DNA of 36,236 nucleotides. Source: Pullulanibacillus camelliae (GTDB lineage Bacteria; Bacillota; Bacilli; Bacillales; Sporolactobacillaceae). The translations under genes and the position numbers were made by a program. Below the pieces are notes generated by a model, which worked only from the letters and a program-made list of their open reading frames with translations, searched no databases and was not told the origin of the DNA. Location of the stretch: positions 1 to 36,236 of the forward strand of contig NZ_BMIR01000030.1 of assembly GCF_014642655.1 (NCBI RefSeq), written 5' to 3'. This document shows, one piece after another, positions 25,414 through 32,991 of the stretch (its first letter is position 1; every line of letters begins with the position of its first letter).

Positions 25414-25626
25414 TTGCTCTTTATTAGTGTTTTATTTAACTTTACTCAAGAAAGGGCGCAGGATTTCAGGGAGGGGGCAATATTGTCTACTTTACTCTGC
25501 TTAGTTTATGGGAAACAGATGAATGTATACGAGCAGCAGAAAAAGAGAATAAAGCACAATAGAATGCGTTTAATCTCTGAAAGAGTGGAGAGAGTGAAAG
25601 GCACGTTACAACTTTTAGCAGGCTAA
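25414..25626 (+). CDS. Small hypothetical ORF, doubtful
   Basis: A 70-codon frame from TTG 25414 with GGAGGGG five bases upstream. A second TTG at 25483 with GGGAGGGGG gives 47 codons. The C-terminal part YEQQKKRIKHNRMRLISERVERVKGTLQLLAG is basic and predicted helical; the N-terminal part is hydrophobic. I recognise no family. The presence of good ribosome binding sites is the only support; it lies divergently beside guaC, over whose promoter it begins just downstream. Confidence 0.35.
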   Translation: MLFISVLFNFTQERAQDFREGAILSTLLCLVYGKQMNVYEQQKKRIKHNRMRLISERVERVKGTLQLLAG

Positions 25627-25732
25627 AGTTTTGTCAGTGTTGGGACTAAGGCATGGCTTTATCTAAAAGCTTAAATGACTAACAAGTCTTAATCCTTAAT
25701 GGCCTAAAGTCTACCTAGAAAGCGGTGCTTGT

Positions 25733-25770
25733 AGGTCCTACTGCAACCATGTGCAGTTGCAGTAGGATCT
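25733..25770. terminator. Strong hairpin downstream of the gntR gene
   Basis: CCTACTGCAAC (25737-25747) / GTTGCAGTAGG (25756-25766), extended by AGGT/ATCT with one wobble, loop CATGTGCA. It lies 25-60 bp past the stop of the minus-strand regulator gene but neither side has a T run, so it is an atypical terminator or a processing structure. Confidence 0.45.
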
Positions 25771-25794
25771 AAGAAAAGCTAAATTCCCAAAAAA

Positions 25795-26502
25795 TTAATT
25801 TTTATTTGGAAAATCAAAGTGGAGGAGGCTTTTAGCTCCATTTTGTGTCATATGGTGTTCAATCAAGGCGACGGGCTGTTCTTTTTCATCGAATGCAATT
25901 CTCCAGAGTAATAGAACAGGAGCCCCCTTGCTAAGCTTTAAACTTGGAAAATCCTTATCCAGTATTTGTGGTTCTAGCATTAGACGCGTTTTAGAAATCA
26001 TTATACCCGATTGTTCCAAGGCTGGGATGACCAGATCAAATGTCGAGATTTTTTCAATTAATGTCCCATTATCATATTTTGTTGGAATCCAAACTTTTTC
26101 ATAATCTATGGGTTGCTCTTGTTGATGTGAAACTAATCGTTCCAAGTAAATGGTCTTGTCGGATGACTCAAGCTTTAGCATGTTCCTTACAAAACCATCA
26201 GGTTGTACTTCACGAGAGATATGAAAAAGCTTATGCTCAATCAGTGTTTCGTTAAATAAACGATCCTTCAGTACAGAACCAACCAACTGATAATCGTTTT
26301 TCCCGACAAACATGCCCAGTCCATGCCTTTTATCAATGAGTCCTTCGTCACATAAATCCTGGACAGCACGGCGCAATGTAATGCGACTGACGCCAAATTG
26401 TTTACAGAGTTCCTTTTCGGAGGGAAGTTTATCTGTCCACACATTGTGCAAGATATTGTTCTTAATTTGATTAGCGACTTGTAAATATAGGGGTTGACTC
26501 AA
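25795..26502 (-). CDS. GntR-family transcriptional regulator (HutC/UTRA subfamily)
   Basis: A 235-aa regulator. The N-terminal winged helix (1-70) reads PLYLQVANQIKNNIL, LPSEKELCKQFGVSRITLRR and DEGLIDKRHGLGMFV, the standard GntR DNA-binding unit. The UTRA effector domain (about 85-232) has IYLERLVS...PIDYEKVWIP and PVLLLWRIAFDEKEQPVALIEHHM. UTRA proteins bind small metabolites, often the substrate of the genes they control. Start TTG at 26502 follows AAGGAGG. It is divergent from the enolase/symporter/lyase operon with a repeat-rich 258-bp gap, so it very likely represses that operon until an inducer binds. Confidence 0.9.
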   Translation of the reverse strand: MSQPLYLQVANQIKNNILHNVWTDKLPSEKELCKQFGVSRITLRRAVQDLCDEGLIDKRHGLGMFVGKNDYQLVGSVLKDRLFNETLIEHKLFHISREVQPDGFVRNMLKLESSDKTIYLERLVSHQQEQPIDYEKVWIPTKYDNGTLIEKISTFDLVIPALEQSGIMISKTRLMLEPQILDKDFPSLKLSKGAPVLLLWRIAFDEKEQPVALIEHHMTQNGAKSLLHFDFPNKN

Positions 26503-26525
26503 ATAAAGTCCTCCTTACGTCGAGA

Positions 26526-26554
26526 ATTGTCGATAAATTTAGATAAATTTTCAA
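26526..26554 (-). promoter_or_regulatory. Probable promoter of the gntR gene
   Basis: Minus strand TTGAAA (26554-26549), 17-bp spacer, GACAAT (26531-26526). Confidence 0.45.
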
Positions 26555-26590
26555 AGGATATTTTTCTTCGATAGCGAATAAGATATTGTA

Positions 26591-26626
26591 GATGTCATAG
26601 ATGTTATAGACATTATAGATGTATAG
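26591..26626. promoter_or_regulatory. Tandem 9-bp array, candidate GntR operator
   Basis: Four consecutive 9-mers: GATGTCATA, GATGTTATA, GACATTATA, GATGTATAG. Within them ATGT-TATAG-ACAT forms an inverted repeat resembling TGT-N5-ACA half-sites of GntR/HutC operators. It lies in the divergent gap between regulator and operon, about 135 bp from the enolase-family start. Confidence 0.5.
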
Positions 26627-26760
26627 TTAAAAATCTTGAAAACTATTATTATACTATCATTTATGATGTTGATTCTCAAGAAAATGGAGGTGTATTTACC
26701 TAATTTTACAAGTTCATAAGACGGTGATTTTTAAATGAAATAAGGAAGGAAGGAAAAAAG

Positions 26761-27870
26761 ATGAAAATAATTGATGTGATCGCAACCCCCATTCGAATGC
26801 CACTTCCAAAGGTATTCAACGGGTCCACGTATGCAATTAAAGAACGCTGCACTATTATTACAGAGGTGATTACTGATGAAGGCGTGAACGGAAGAATTTT
26901 TTTAGGAGATAATCGTGATCAGCAGCAGCACGTTGTAGACCTTATTCATAACAGCATAAAACCGTTATTATTAGAAGAAGATCCATTGTGTATCGAACGC
27001 TGCTGGCAAAAGATGTTCCACTTAACGAGGCGACTGGGGAATCGCTCGCTGATCTGTGCAGCCATTGCTTCTGTGGACGCTGCTTTGTGGGATCTATTAG
27101 GGAAAAAGAGTCAGCTTCCTGTTTATAAATTAGTAGGTGGGTATAGTGACACTGTTAAACCCATTATTATCGCGGGTTATTATGAAAATGGCAGTGATAT
27201 GAATAGGTTGCAAAATGAGTTCTTGATATATAAGGATAAGGGATTTGCTGGATCAAAGGTAAAGGTTGGCGCACTATCGCCTAAAGAAGATGCTGAAAGA
27301 ATTAAGGCGATTCGTGAGGCGGTCGGTGAGGATTTCATAATTGCTTGTGATGCCAATCAAGGGTGGACACGTTTTGAGGCCGTAGAATTTGGACAGCGCG
27401 TCAAAGAGTTGAATATTGAATGGTTTGAGGAACCGGTCCAATGGCATGATTACATTCCAGGTATGAAATTTGTTCGAGAAAGAACAGGACTCCCTGTGAC
27501 GGCTGGACAAAGCGATTTTTTCCACGACGGCTGTCGAGCAATGATTGAGTCAGGAGCTGTGGATATTATCAATTATGATGTCTCTAATGGAAGCGGTTTC
27601 ATCGATTGGCTTAAAGTGGCAAGGATGGCTGAATTTTATCAGGTAAAAATGGCGCATCATGAAGATCCATTAATCGCGATGCATTTGTTAGCTGGTATTT
27701 CTTTAGGATTGTATCCAGAGTACTTTTCAGAAGAAAGAGATCCGCTGACACCAAGGATAGTTATCAATCAGCCTACATTTGAAGCTGGACAGGTGAGAGT
27801 GAGTGAACACCCAGGATTTGGTTTAATATTCGATGAGGAGTTTATTCAAAAATATAGAGTTGATCAATAG
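26761..27870 (+). CDS. Enolase-superfamily enzyme (mandelate racemase subgroup)
   Basis: A 369-aa enzyme of the mandelate racemase/muconate lactonising group: an N-terminal capping domain (1-125) and a beta-barrel. Barrel residues in order: Lys166/Lys168 in SKVKVG (acid/base pair), metal ligands Asp197 (CDANQGW) and Glu223 (WFEEP), then TAGQSDF where the third ligand is usually Glu but Gln250 appears, Asp273 (NYDVSNGSG) and His299/His300 (MAHHEDP) as the His-Asp dyad. Such enzymes abstract a proton next to a carboxylate to racemise, epimerise or dehydrate hydroxy or amino acids; the exact substrate is unknown. ATG 26761 follows a GGAAGGAAGG ribosome binding site. First gene of a three-gene operon with symporter and lyase. 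Confidence 0.85.
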   Translation: MKIIDVIATPIRMPLPKVFNGSTYAIKERCTIITEVITDEGVNGRIFLGDNRDQQQHVVDLIHNSIKPLLLEEDPLCIERCWQKMFHLTRRLGNRSLICAAIASVDAALWDLLGKKSQLPVYKLVGGYSDTVKPIIIAGYYENGSDMNRLQNEFLIYKDKGFAGSKVKVGALSPKEDAERIKAIREAVGEDFIIACDANQGWTRFEAVEFGQRVKELNIEWFEEPVQWHDYIPGMKFVRERTGLPVTAGQSDFFHDGCRAMIESGAVDIINYDVSNGSGFIDWLKVARMAEFYQVKMAHHEDPLIAMHLLAGISLGLYPEYFSEERDPLTPRIVINQPTFEAGQVRVSEHPGFGLIFDEEFIQKYRVDQ

Positions 27871-27902
27871 AGGAAGCCAAGAACGATTGAGAGGAAGAGT
27901 TT

Positions 27903-29327
27903 ATGATTATAACAATTATGATTTGTTTTATTGTGGCGAATCTCATCTTGGGCTTTTGGTCAGCAAGAAAGACGAAGGATAGTAGCACTTATATGCTTGG
28001 TGATCGAAAAATGGGTGTCGGTGTCTTAATATTCACGACGTTTGCAACCTCGATTGGAGCAGGGGATATGCTAGGCTATCCTGCATTAGGTTATGCAGAA
28101 GGCTGGTCATCCCTGCATTTTATATTGGCGATGCCTGTTGTCATTATTCTTATGGCTGTCACGGTTGGTAAGCGCTTTTATGATTTGAAAGTAACAACGA
28201 TTAGTGATTTGGTGTGTAGTGTCTATGGCGAAGATAAATATTTGCGTGTGATTCCGAGTATCTGTATTTCTTTAGGGATGCTTTCTTGGTTAGCTGCGCA
28301 ATACTCTGCCTTCGGCAAGACCCTACATCTTTTAACGGGGGCCAGTCCCATTATTGGTTTACTGATCGGAGCAGCTCTATTTATCTCTTACACAGTTGTT
28401 GGCGGATTGGTCAGTGTTATATTTACAGACGTATTGCAGGGCGTCTTCCTAGCTATAGGCGTATTGGTTGTTTTTATAGCCGTTACCGTGAAGGGTGGAG
28501 GATTTGTTGCGATACAGTCCGGATTACCTGATAATTACTCGAGCTTTTTAGGCCCTGTTGGTGCCATTACAATTTTAATGTTTTGGCTAAATAAGGGATT
28601 ATCAAGATTTACAAATTTTCCTTATTGGCAGCGCTTAGGCAGTGCTAAAAGTGTGAAGGCCGGAATCTGGGGAATCATTCTTGGGATGGTTGTCACCGGA
28701 ATCTCAGGGGTGGCTCTTGCCCTTATTGGCATGGCTGCATTTAAAATGAATCCGGGAGGGATGGGAGATCCAGAAATGATCTTCCCACACTATTCCATTT
28801 CCCTCTTTCCTAAGTGGGTAGCGGGTTTCTTTTTAGGGGCTTTGTGGGCAGCAATATTGAGTTCTGCTGCAGGTTTTTTAAATTCGTCCACTACATTGTT
28901 AGGGCATGATGTGTGGTTCAAGGTCATTAAGAAAAGCAAGCGCTCGAAAGTGGAGCTGCTGAAAGACTTAAGAATCATTACCCTAGTCATTGGTGTAGGG
29001 ACATTATTAATCGCTTGGCTTATTCCCAGTGTCTTGCAGCTTTTTATATGGGCAGGCGATTGGCTGACCCCACCGCTTATTCCTGTGCTATGTGCGGCAA
29101 TTTTTGATAAAAAGGGTGAAAAAATACCTAAGGCCTATTTATCATTAAGCATGATTGTCTCTGGAATTGTTGGTGTTACATTTGAAGTCATCCCCTCTTT
29201 AAAAGCTTTATTGAGTGGGGGGACTATCCCCGCCTTCATTGCTTCGTTCATCATCATCTTATTTGGTGCAATCTTTGGAGGAATCAACAAAAATCATAGC
29301 TTCAAAAATGATGTCAAAGAAGGCTAG
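27903..29327 (+). CDS. Sodium:solute symporter (SSS) family transporter
   Basis: A 474-aa integral membrane protein with about 13 hydrophobic segments. Family marks: TFATSIGAGDMLGYPALGYAEGW near 40-62 (TM2 region), GLVSVIFTDVLQGVFLAIG near 168-186, and RFTNFPYWQRLGSAKS near 235-250, like the PanF/PutP/DhlC-type transporters. It would import the substrate of the operon with sodium. ATG at 27903 with AGAGGAAG upstream, 32 bp after the enolase-family gene and 26 bp before the lyase gene. Confidence 0.9.
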   Translation: MIITIMICFIVANLILGFWSARKTKDSSTYMLGDRKMGVGVLIFTTFATSIGAGDMLGYPALGYAEGWSSLHFILAMPVVIILMAVTVGKRFYDLKVTTISDLVCSVYGEDKYLRVIPSICISLGMLSWLAAQYSAFGKTLHLLTGASPIIGLLIGAALFISYTVVGGLVSVIFTDVLQGVFLAIGVLVVFIAVTVKGGGFVAIQSGLPDNYSSFLGPVGAITILMFWLNKGLSRFTNFPYWQRLGSAKSVKAGIWGIILGMVVTGISGVALALIGMAAFKMNPGGMGDPEMIFPHYSISLFPKWVAGFFLGALWAAILSSAAGFLNSSTTLLGHDVWFKVIKKSKRSKVELLKDLRIITLVIGVGTLLIAWLIPSVLQLFIWAGDWLTPPLIPVLCAAIFDKKGEKIPKAYLSLSMIVSGIVGVTFEVIPSLKALLSGGTIPAFIASFIIILFGAIFGGINKNHSFKNDVKEG

Positions 29328-29353
29328 TTAAAATATTTATGAGGAGGGCTAAA

Positions 29354-30823
29354 ATGTCTGGCCGTTTAAAAGTTGATCCAAGCGCAACCTTTCGGAATGT
29401 TGTCTTAGGACATGAATTAAGCGAATTAGGCGAAGAAGCTCTGAAGCCATTATTATATGTCAATGTTGCTCATGTTCAAATGCTGAGAAAGCAGCAGATC
29501 ATTTCTGAAGATACAGCCAATAGACTTATAGAAGCATTACAACGAATGGATAAAGAAGGGCTATCCGTTTTAGATACTGAGCATTCAGAAGATCTTTATT
29601 TTGCCGTTGAGCAAAAACTAATTCAAGAATTAGGCATGAACGAGGCAGGAAACATTCACGTTGGCCGTAGTCGAAATGATATTTATTCCACAGTATATCG
29701 AATGATTTTAAGAGAAAAACTTCTTAATATTCAAAAGGATGTCTTGGCCCTTGCCGATAAGGTTCTCCGTATCGCTGAGCTGCAAAAGGAGACCATCATG
29801 CCCGGATATACTCACACACAACACGCTCAGCCCATCACAGTTGGCTACTATTTTTTGGGGGTATTTGATGTCCTGCTTCGCGATGTCCAGCGCATGAAGC
29901 ATGCCTTTGCTTTTGTTAATAAAAGTCCATTAGGGGCAGCGGCGTTAACGACAACGAGTTTTGATCTGGATCGGCAGGTAACAAGTGATTGTTTGGGCTT
30001 TGACTCTATTATTTGTAATGCCTACGATGCCATTTCAGGCCGAGACTATACGGCCGATGTCATGTCAGCATTAAACGCTATTGTATCGGATATTAGTCGC
30101 GTAGTTACGGATTTAATGACCTGGAATATGTTTGAATTTTCGTTTATCGAAATTCCCGACGAGTATGCTGTCATCAGCAGCATCATGCCACAAAAGAAGA
30201 ATCCTGCTGCTTTAGAATTTTTACGCTCGGCTGCCAGTTGGGTATTAGGTGATACCATTGGGGTATTAAGCTCTCCAAAAGGGGTGTCTTATAGCGATAT
30301 TCGTGATGCCACCAAATATCTATACACTCCGATTTGGCACTCTTTAGAAGTGACAAGTCATGTTGTACAATTGTTTGGTGAGATATTGCCGAACATTCAA
30401 TGGCATAAAGAAAGAATGCTTGAGGTGACAAATGAAGGGTACAGCACGATGACTGACCTTGCCGATTTCCTTGTCCAGCACTACGCAATCACCTTCAGAG
30501 AATCGCATCATATTGTTGCACTTTTTGTTAGAGAATCCTTAAATACTTCTAAGAAGGCTAATGAAGTTCGTGTCGAGGTACTCAATCAAATCTGTCATGA
30601 GCTAGGCTATACGTTCACTCTGACGCAACAAGAGCTAATGGATGTTTTAGATCCAAGAGCTTGTCTCGAGCGAAGACACGTTGTGGGAGGCACGGCGAAT
30701 GAGCAAATAAGGGGAATGCTTGACGAAAATTGGAAACGCTTTAAAGATGAAAGGCGTTGGTATTTAGAAAAATGTTCTGAATTAAAAAAAATGGAAGAGA
30801 GCATTTATGAGCACTCAATATAA
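29354..30823 (+). CDS. Argininosuccinate-lyase-like enzyme of the fumarase/aspartase superfamily
   Basis: A 489-aa lyase, slightly longer than ArgH. Superfamily motifs: TEHSEDLYFAVEQKL (75-89), HVGRSRNDI (102-110), GYTHTQHAQP (151-160), SPLGAAALTTTSFDLDR (191-207) and the signature SSIMPQKKNP (275-284) with the catalytic Ser loop. Relative to true ArgH, GRSRNDQ has Ile for Gln, and MPQKKNPD has Ala for Asp. No argG or arginine gene is near and the regulator and symporter are catabolic, so it probably cleaves another N-substituted aspartate or similar compound to release fumarate. ATG at 29354 is preferred because GAGGAGG lies between it and the upstream ATG at 29339. Last gene of the operon. 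Confidence 0.85.
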   Translation: MSGRLKVDPSATFRNVVLGHELSELGEEALKPLLYVNVAHVQMLRKQQIISEDTANRLIEALQRMDKEGLSVLDTEHSEDLYFAVEQKLIQELGMNEAGNIHVGRSRNDIYSTVYRMILREKLLNIQKDVLALADKVLRIAELQKETIMPGYTHTQHAQPITVGYYFLGVFDVLLRDVQRMKHAFAFVNKSPLGAAALTTTSFDLDRQVTSDCLGFDSIICNAYDAISGRDYTADVMSALNAIVSDISRVVTDLMTWNMFEFSFIEIPDEYAVISSIMPQKKNPAALEFLRSAASWVLGDTIGVLSSPKGVSYSDIRDATKYLYTPIWHSLEVTSHVVQLFGEILPNIQWHKERMLEVTNEGYSTMTDLADFLVQHYAITFRESHHIVALFVRESLNTSKKANEVRVEVLNQICHELGYTFTLTQQELMDVLDPRACLERRHVVGGTANEQIRGMLDENWKRFKDERRWYLEKCSELKKMEESIYEHSI

Positions 30824-30867
30824 CCCAATATTTTCAGTCAAAGAAGAAGTATAAGTGTAACTTTAGC

Positions 30868-30933
30868 TTTCGCCTTCTAAGGCTTGCGGGCACCCTAAGT
30901 GTGTGATTTGCAAAAATCACATCAGGCGCAAAC
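30868..30933 (+). repeat. Interspersed repeat, module B, short copy
   Basis: CTTTCGCCTTCTAAGGCTTG, CACCCTAAGTGTGTGATTTG, then the hairpin TGTGATTT-GC-AAAATCACA and ATCAGGCGC. Here module B precedes module A instead of following it. Confidence 0.7.
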
Positions 30934-30945
30934 TGAGTTTTCTAA

Positions 30946-31270
30946 AAAGATCAGAAAGTATAAAATTTCTGATCATGAGGACGGTGCGGATTTCCACTCC
31001 AGGCCGCTCGCTTTCCGCGGGAAAGTGGTAAGCCCCCTCGCGCCTTCGTACTGCTAAGGTCTTACCGATCTCTCACTTCCCGCAGGACTCTGACTCTAGT
31101 CTCTGCATCATGAGTCAGCGGCGCCCGAGGAACACACGATTTTAGAGTGTTCCGAATCTCGCGCCTTGCGCTCTCATCCACTTGATCAGGCAATGAAGCC
31201 TCTTTCATATGTGATAATACTCTATACTTAGACAAGGACCGGGCATGCTTTTCGCTCGGTTTTCTTATTA
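30946..31270 (+). repeat. Interspersed structured repeat, module A, copy 3
   Basis: The best preserved copy. The first hairpin is perfect here: GATCAGAAA (30949-30957) / TTTCTGATC about eight bases later. The large central hairpin pairs GCGGGAAAGTG and GGTAAG with CTTACC and CACTTCCCGC. GACTC/GAGTC and GGAACAC/GTGTTCC stems follow. It ends with CCGGGCATGCTTTTCGCTCGG and TTTTC. It sits between the lyase gene and the aldehyde dehydrogenase promoter and could terminate read-through from the former. Confidence 0.85.
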
Positions 31271-31310
31271 TGGGTTGTTTTATTAAGCTGTTCGGCTATG
31301 GGAAAGAACT

Positions 31311-31325
31311 ATACTTTTAAAGTAT
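31311..31325. promoter_or_regulatory. Palindrome upstream of the aldehyde dehydrogenase gene
   Basis: ATACTTTTAAAGTAT, perfect 7-1-7 palindrome, 54 bp before the -35 box. A candidate operator for an activator or repressor; the LysR regulator across the terminator is one candidate. Confidence 0.4.
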
Positions 31326-31378
31326 GATAGCGCATTAAATTAGGTATGTGTAAAATTATGAATTCTGATGCAAATTTA

Positions 31379-31407
31379 GTGAAATGATAACGGCACGGTA
31401 ATATAAT
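31379..31407 (+). promoter_or_regulatory. Sigma-A promoter of the aldehyde dehydrogenase gene
   Basis: GTGAAA (31379-31384), 17-bp spacer, consensus TATAAT (31402-31407), 40 bp before the start. Confidence 0.65.
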
Positions 31408-31446
31408 GAAGAAGCTAATTATCAAATAGGAAAGAAGGAATCGGTC

Positions 31447-32931
31447 ATGAGACCTAGAACGGAACCAATTCGGGTTCACGCCTTGATTAATGGTGAACAG
31501 GTTATCACAGATAACATGTCACCACGGGAAGACCCAACACATCCCGATGAAATCGTTGGCTATGCCCCACTTAATACAAGAGAAGATACTATAAAAGCGA
31601 TTGATGCCGCTGATCAAGCATTTAAGACATGGTCAAATACGCCATTAGAAGAGCGCATTGAACGCATGGAGCGAGCCATTCAAAAATTGAGAAAGGCCAA
31701 TGATGAGATCACGACATTATTATCGCGTGAGCATGGGAAACCACTTTATGATTCTAATGGCGAAGTGGCTGTTTCTCTCGCTTGGATGAGCTTTGCTTGT
31801 CAAAAAGCTAAAGAAGTCCTTAAAGAAGAAGTGGTGGAGCATGAAGCAGGAACGACTTACATCCGTCATGAACCTATTGGCGTGGTCTCTGCGATTACAC
31901 CATGGAATTATCCGATCTCACTTTCCACCATTAAAATTGCCCCGGCTTTAATTGCTGGTAATACAATGGTGGTTAAGCCAAGTCCCTTTGCTCCGCTTGC
32001 AGTAAGCAAGGTGATTGATATCATCGCTGCTGAATTTCCTGCTGGAGTTTTGAATTTGGTGCATGGTGAATCAGGTGTCGGGGAAGAGCTTACTTCTAAT
32101 CCAAAGGTGGCTAAGATCGCCTTTACAGGTGGTACCAACACAGCCAAGCATATTATGAAGGCAGCAGCTGATACAATAAAACATATGACACTCGAACTGG
32201 GTGGTAATGATGCAGCTATCGTTCTTTCTGATTTCGATGTCAATGATGAACGCGCGATGCGTCGTCTAGTCATTTCTAACTTCCTAACAGCTGGTCAGAT
32301 TTGTATGATTGCAAAACGCGTCTATGTTGATAAGTCAATTTATGACAAATTTATTGAAAAATATATTGAGGCTGCAAATAAATGGATTCGTGTGGGTAAT
32401 CCCTTTAATCCAGACGTAACCATCGGACCAGTTAATAATAAGCGTCAAGTTGAATTTGTCCAAGGACTCATCGATGATGCACAAAGTAAAGGGGCACAAG
32501 TGATCAAATTAGGTCAAGTCATTGATCCAGATCTTTACGACAAAGGCTACTTCCTGCAACCAACTGCTGTTCTTGGTGCGGATTATAATGATCCAATCGT
32601 TGTCGAAGAACAATTTGGCCCTACTGTACCTATTTTGCCTTTTGATGATGAAGAACAAGCCATCGCACTTGCTAACGACAGCATCTATGGATTGACAAGT
32701 TCAGTGTGGGGAGAAGAAGCTCATGCTGTAAAAGTTGCTGCACGCATCCAAGCTGGAACGACGATGATTAACACTGCGGCCGTTCAAGGTTTAGATGTTC
32801 AATTCCCATTTGGTGGCGTCAAACAATCAGGGGTTGGTCGCGAGTACGGTGCTGAAGGTCTGCTTACTTATACAGATACTCATGTTATAAATGTACGTAA
32901 AAATGGTGATTTGCCTTATATTCCAGAATAA
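31447..32931 (+). CDS. NAD(P)-dependent aldehyde dehydrogenase (benzaldehyde/vanillin-type, inferred)
   Basis: A 494-aa aldehyde dehydrogenase. Motifs: ITPWNYP with the oxyanion Asn near 156, VVKPSPFAPL with the cofactor Lys, FTGGTNTAK, general base Glu250 in LELGGND, nucleophile Cys286 in AGQICM, and EEQFGPTVPILPF. It oxidises an aldehyde to the acid in the cytoplasm. Its neighbours are a LysR regulator and UbiX/UbiD phenolic acid decarboxylase genes, so an aromatic aldehyde such as vanillin or hydroxybenzaldehyde is a reasonable but unproven substrate: the acid made would feed the decarboxylase. ATG 31447 follows GAAAGAAGG. Confidence 0.88.
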   Translation: MRPRTEPIRVHALINGEQVITDNMSPREDPTHPDEIVGYAPLNTREDTIKAIDAADQAFKTWSNTPLEERIERMERAIQKLRKANDEITTLLSREHGKPLYDSNGEVAVSLAWMSFACQKAKEVLKEEVVEHEAGTTYIRHEPIGVVSAITPWNYPISLSTIKIAPALIAGNTMVVKPSPFAPLAVSKVIDIIAAEFPAGVLNLVHGESGVGEELTSNPKVAKIAFTGGTNTAKHIMKAAADTIKHMTLELGGNDAAIVLSDFDVNDERAMRRLVISNFLTAGQICMIAKRVYVDKSIYDKFIEKYIEAANKWIRVGNPFNPDVTIGPVNNKRQVEFVQGLIDDAQSKGAQVIKLGQVIDPDLYDKGYFLQPTAVLGADYNDPIVVEEQFGPTVPILPFDDEEQAIALANDSIYGLTSSVWGEEAHAVKVAARIQAGTTMINTAAVQGLDVQFPFGGVKQSGVGREYGAEGLLTYTDTHVINVRKNGDLPYIPE

Positions 32932-32946
32932 TGGGTATAGCAATTC

Positions 32947-32980
32947 AGAGGTTGTCCTTATTTGGACAACCTCTTTCTTT
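32947..32980. terminator. Terminator between aldehyde dehydrogenase and LysR genes
   Basis: Perfect 11-bp stem AGAGGTTGTCC (32947-32957) / GGACAACCTCT (32964-32974) followed by TTCTTT; serves the convergent gene pair. Confidence 0.85.
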
Positions 32981-32991
32981 ATGCGCAAAGG

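Noticed and set aside
25733-25770. Riboswitch or attenuator reading of the strong hairpin
   Set aside because: It is downstream of the gntR gene and not in the leader of any gene; simple hairpin without further structure.
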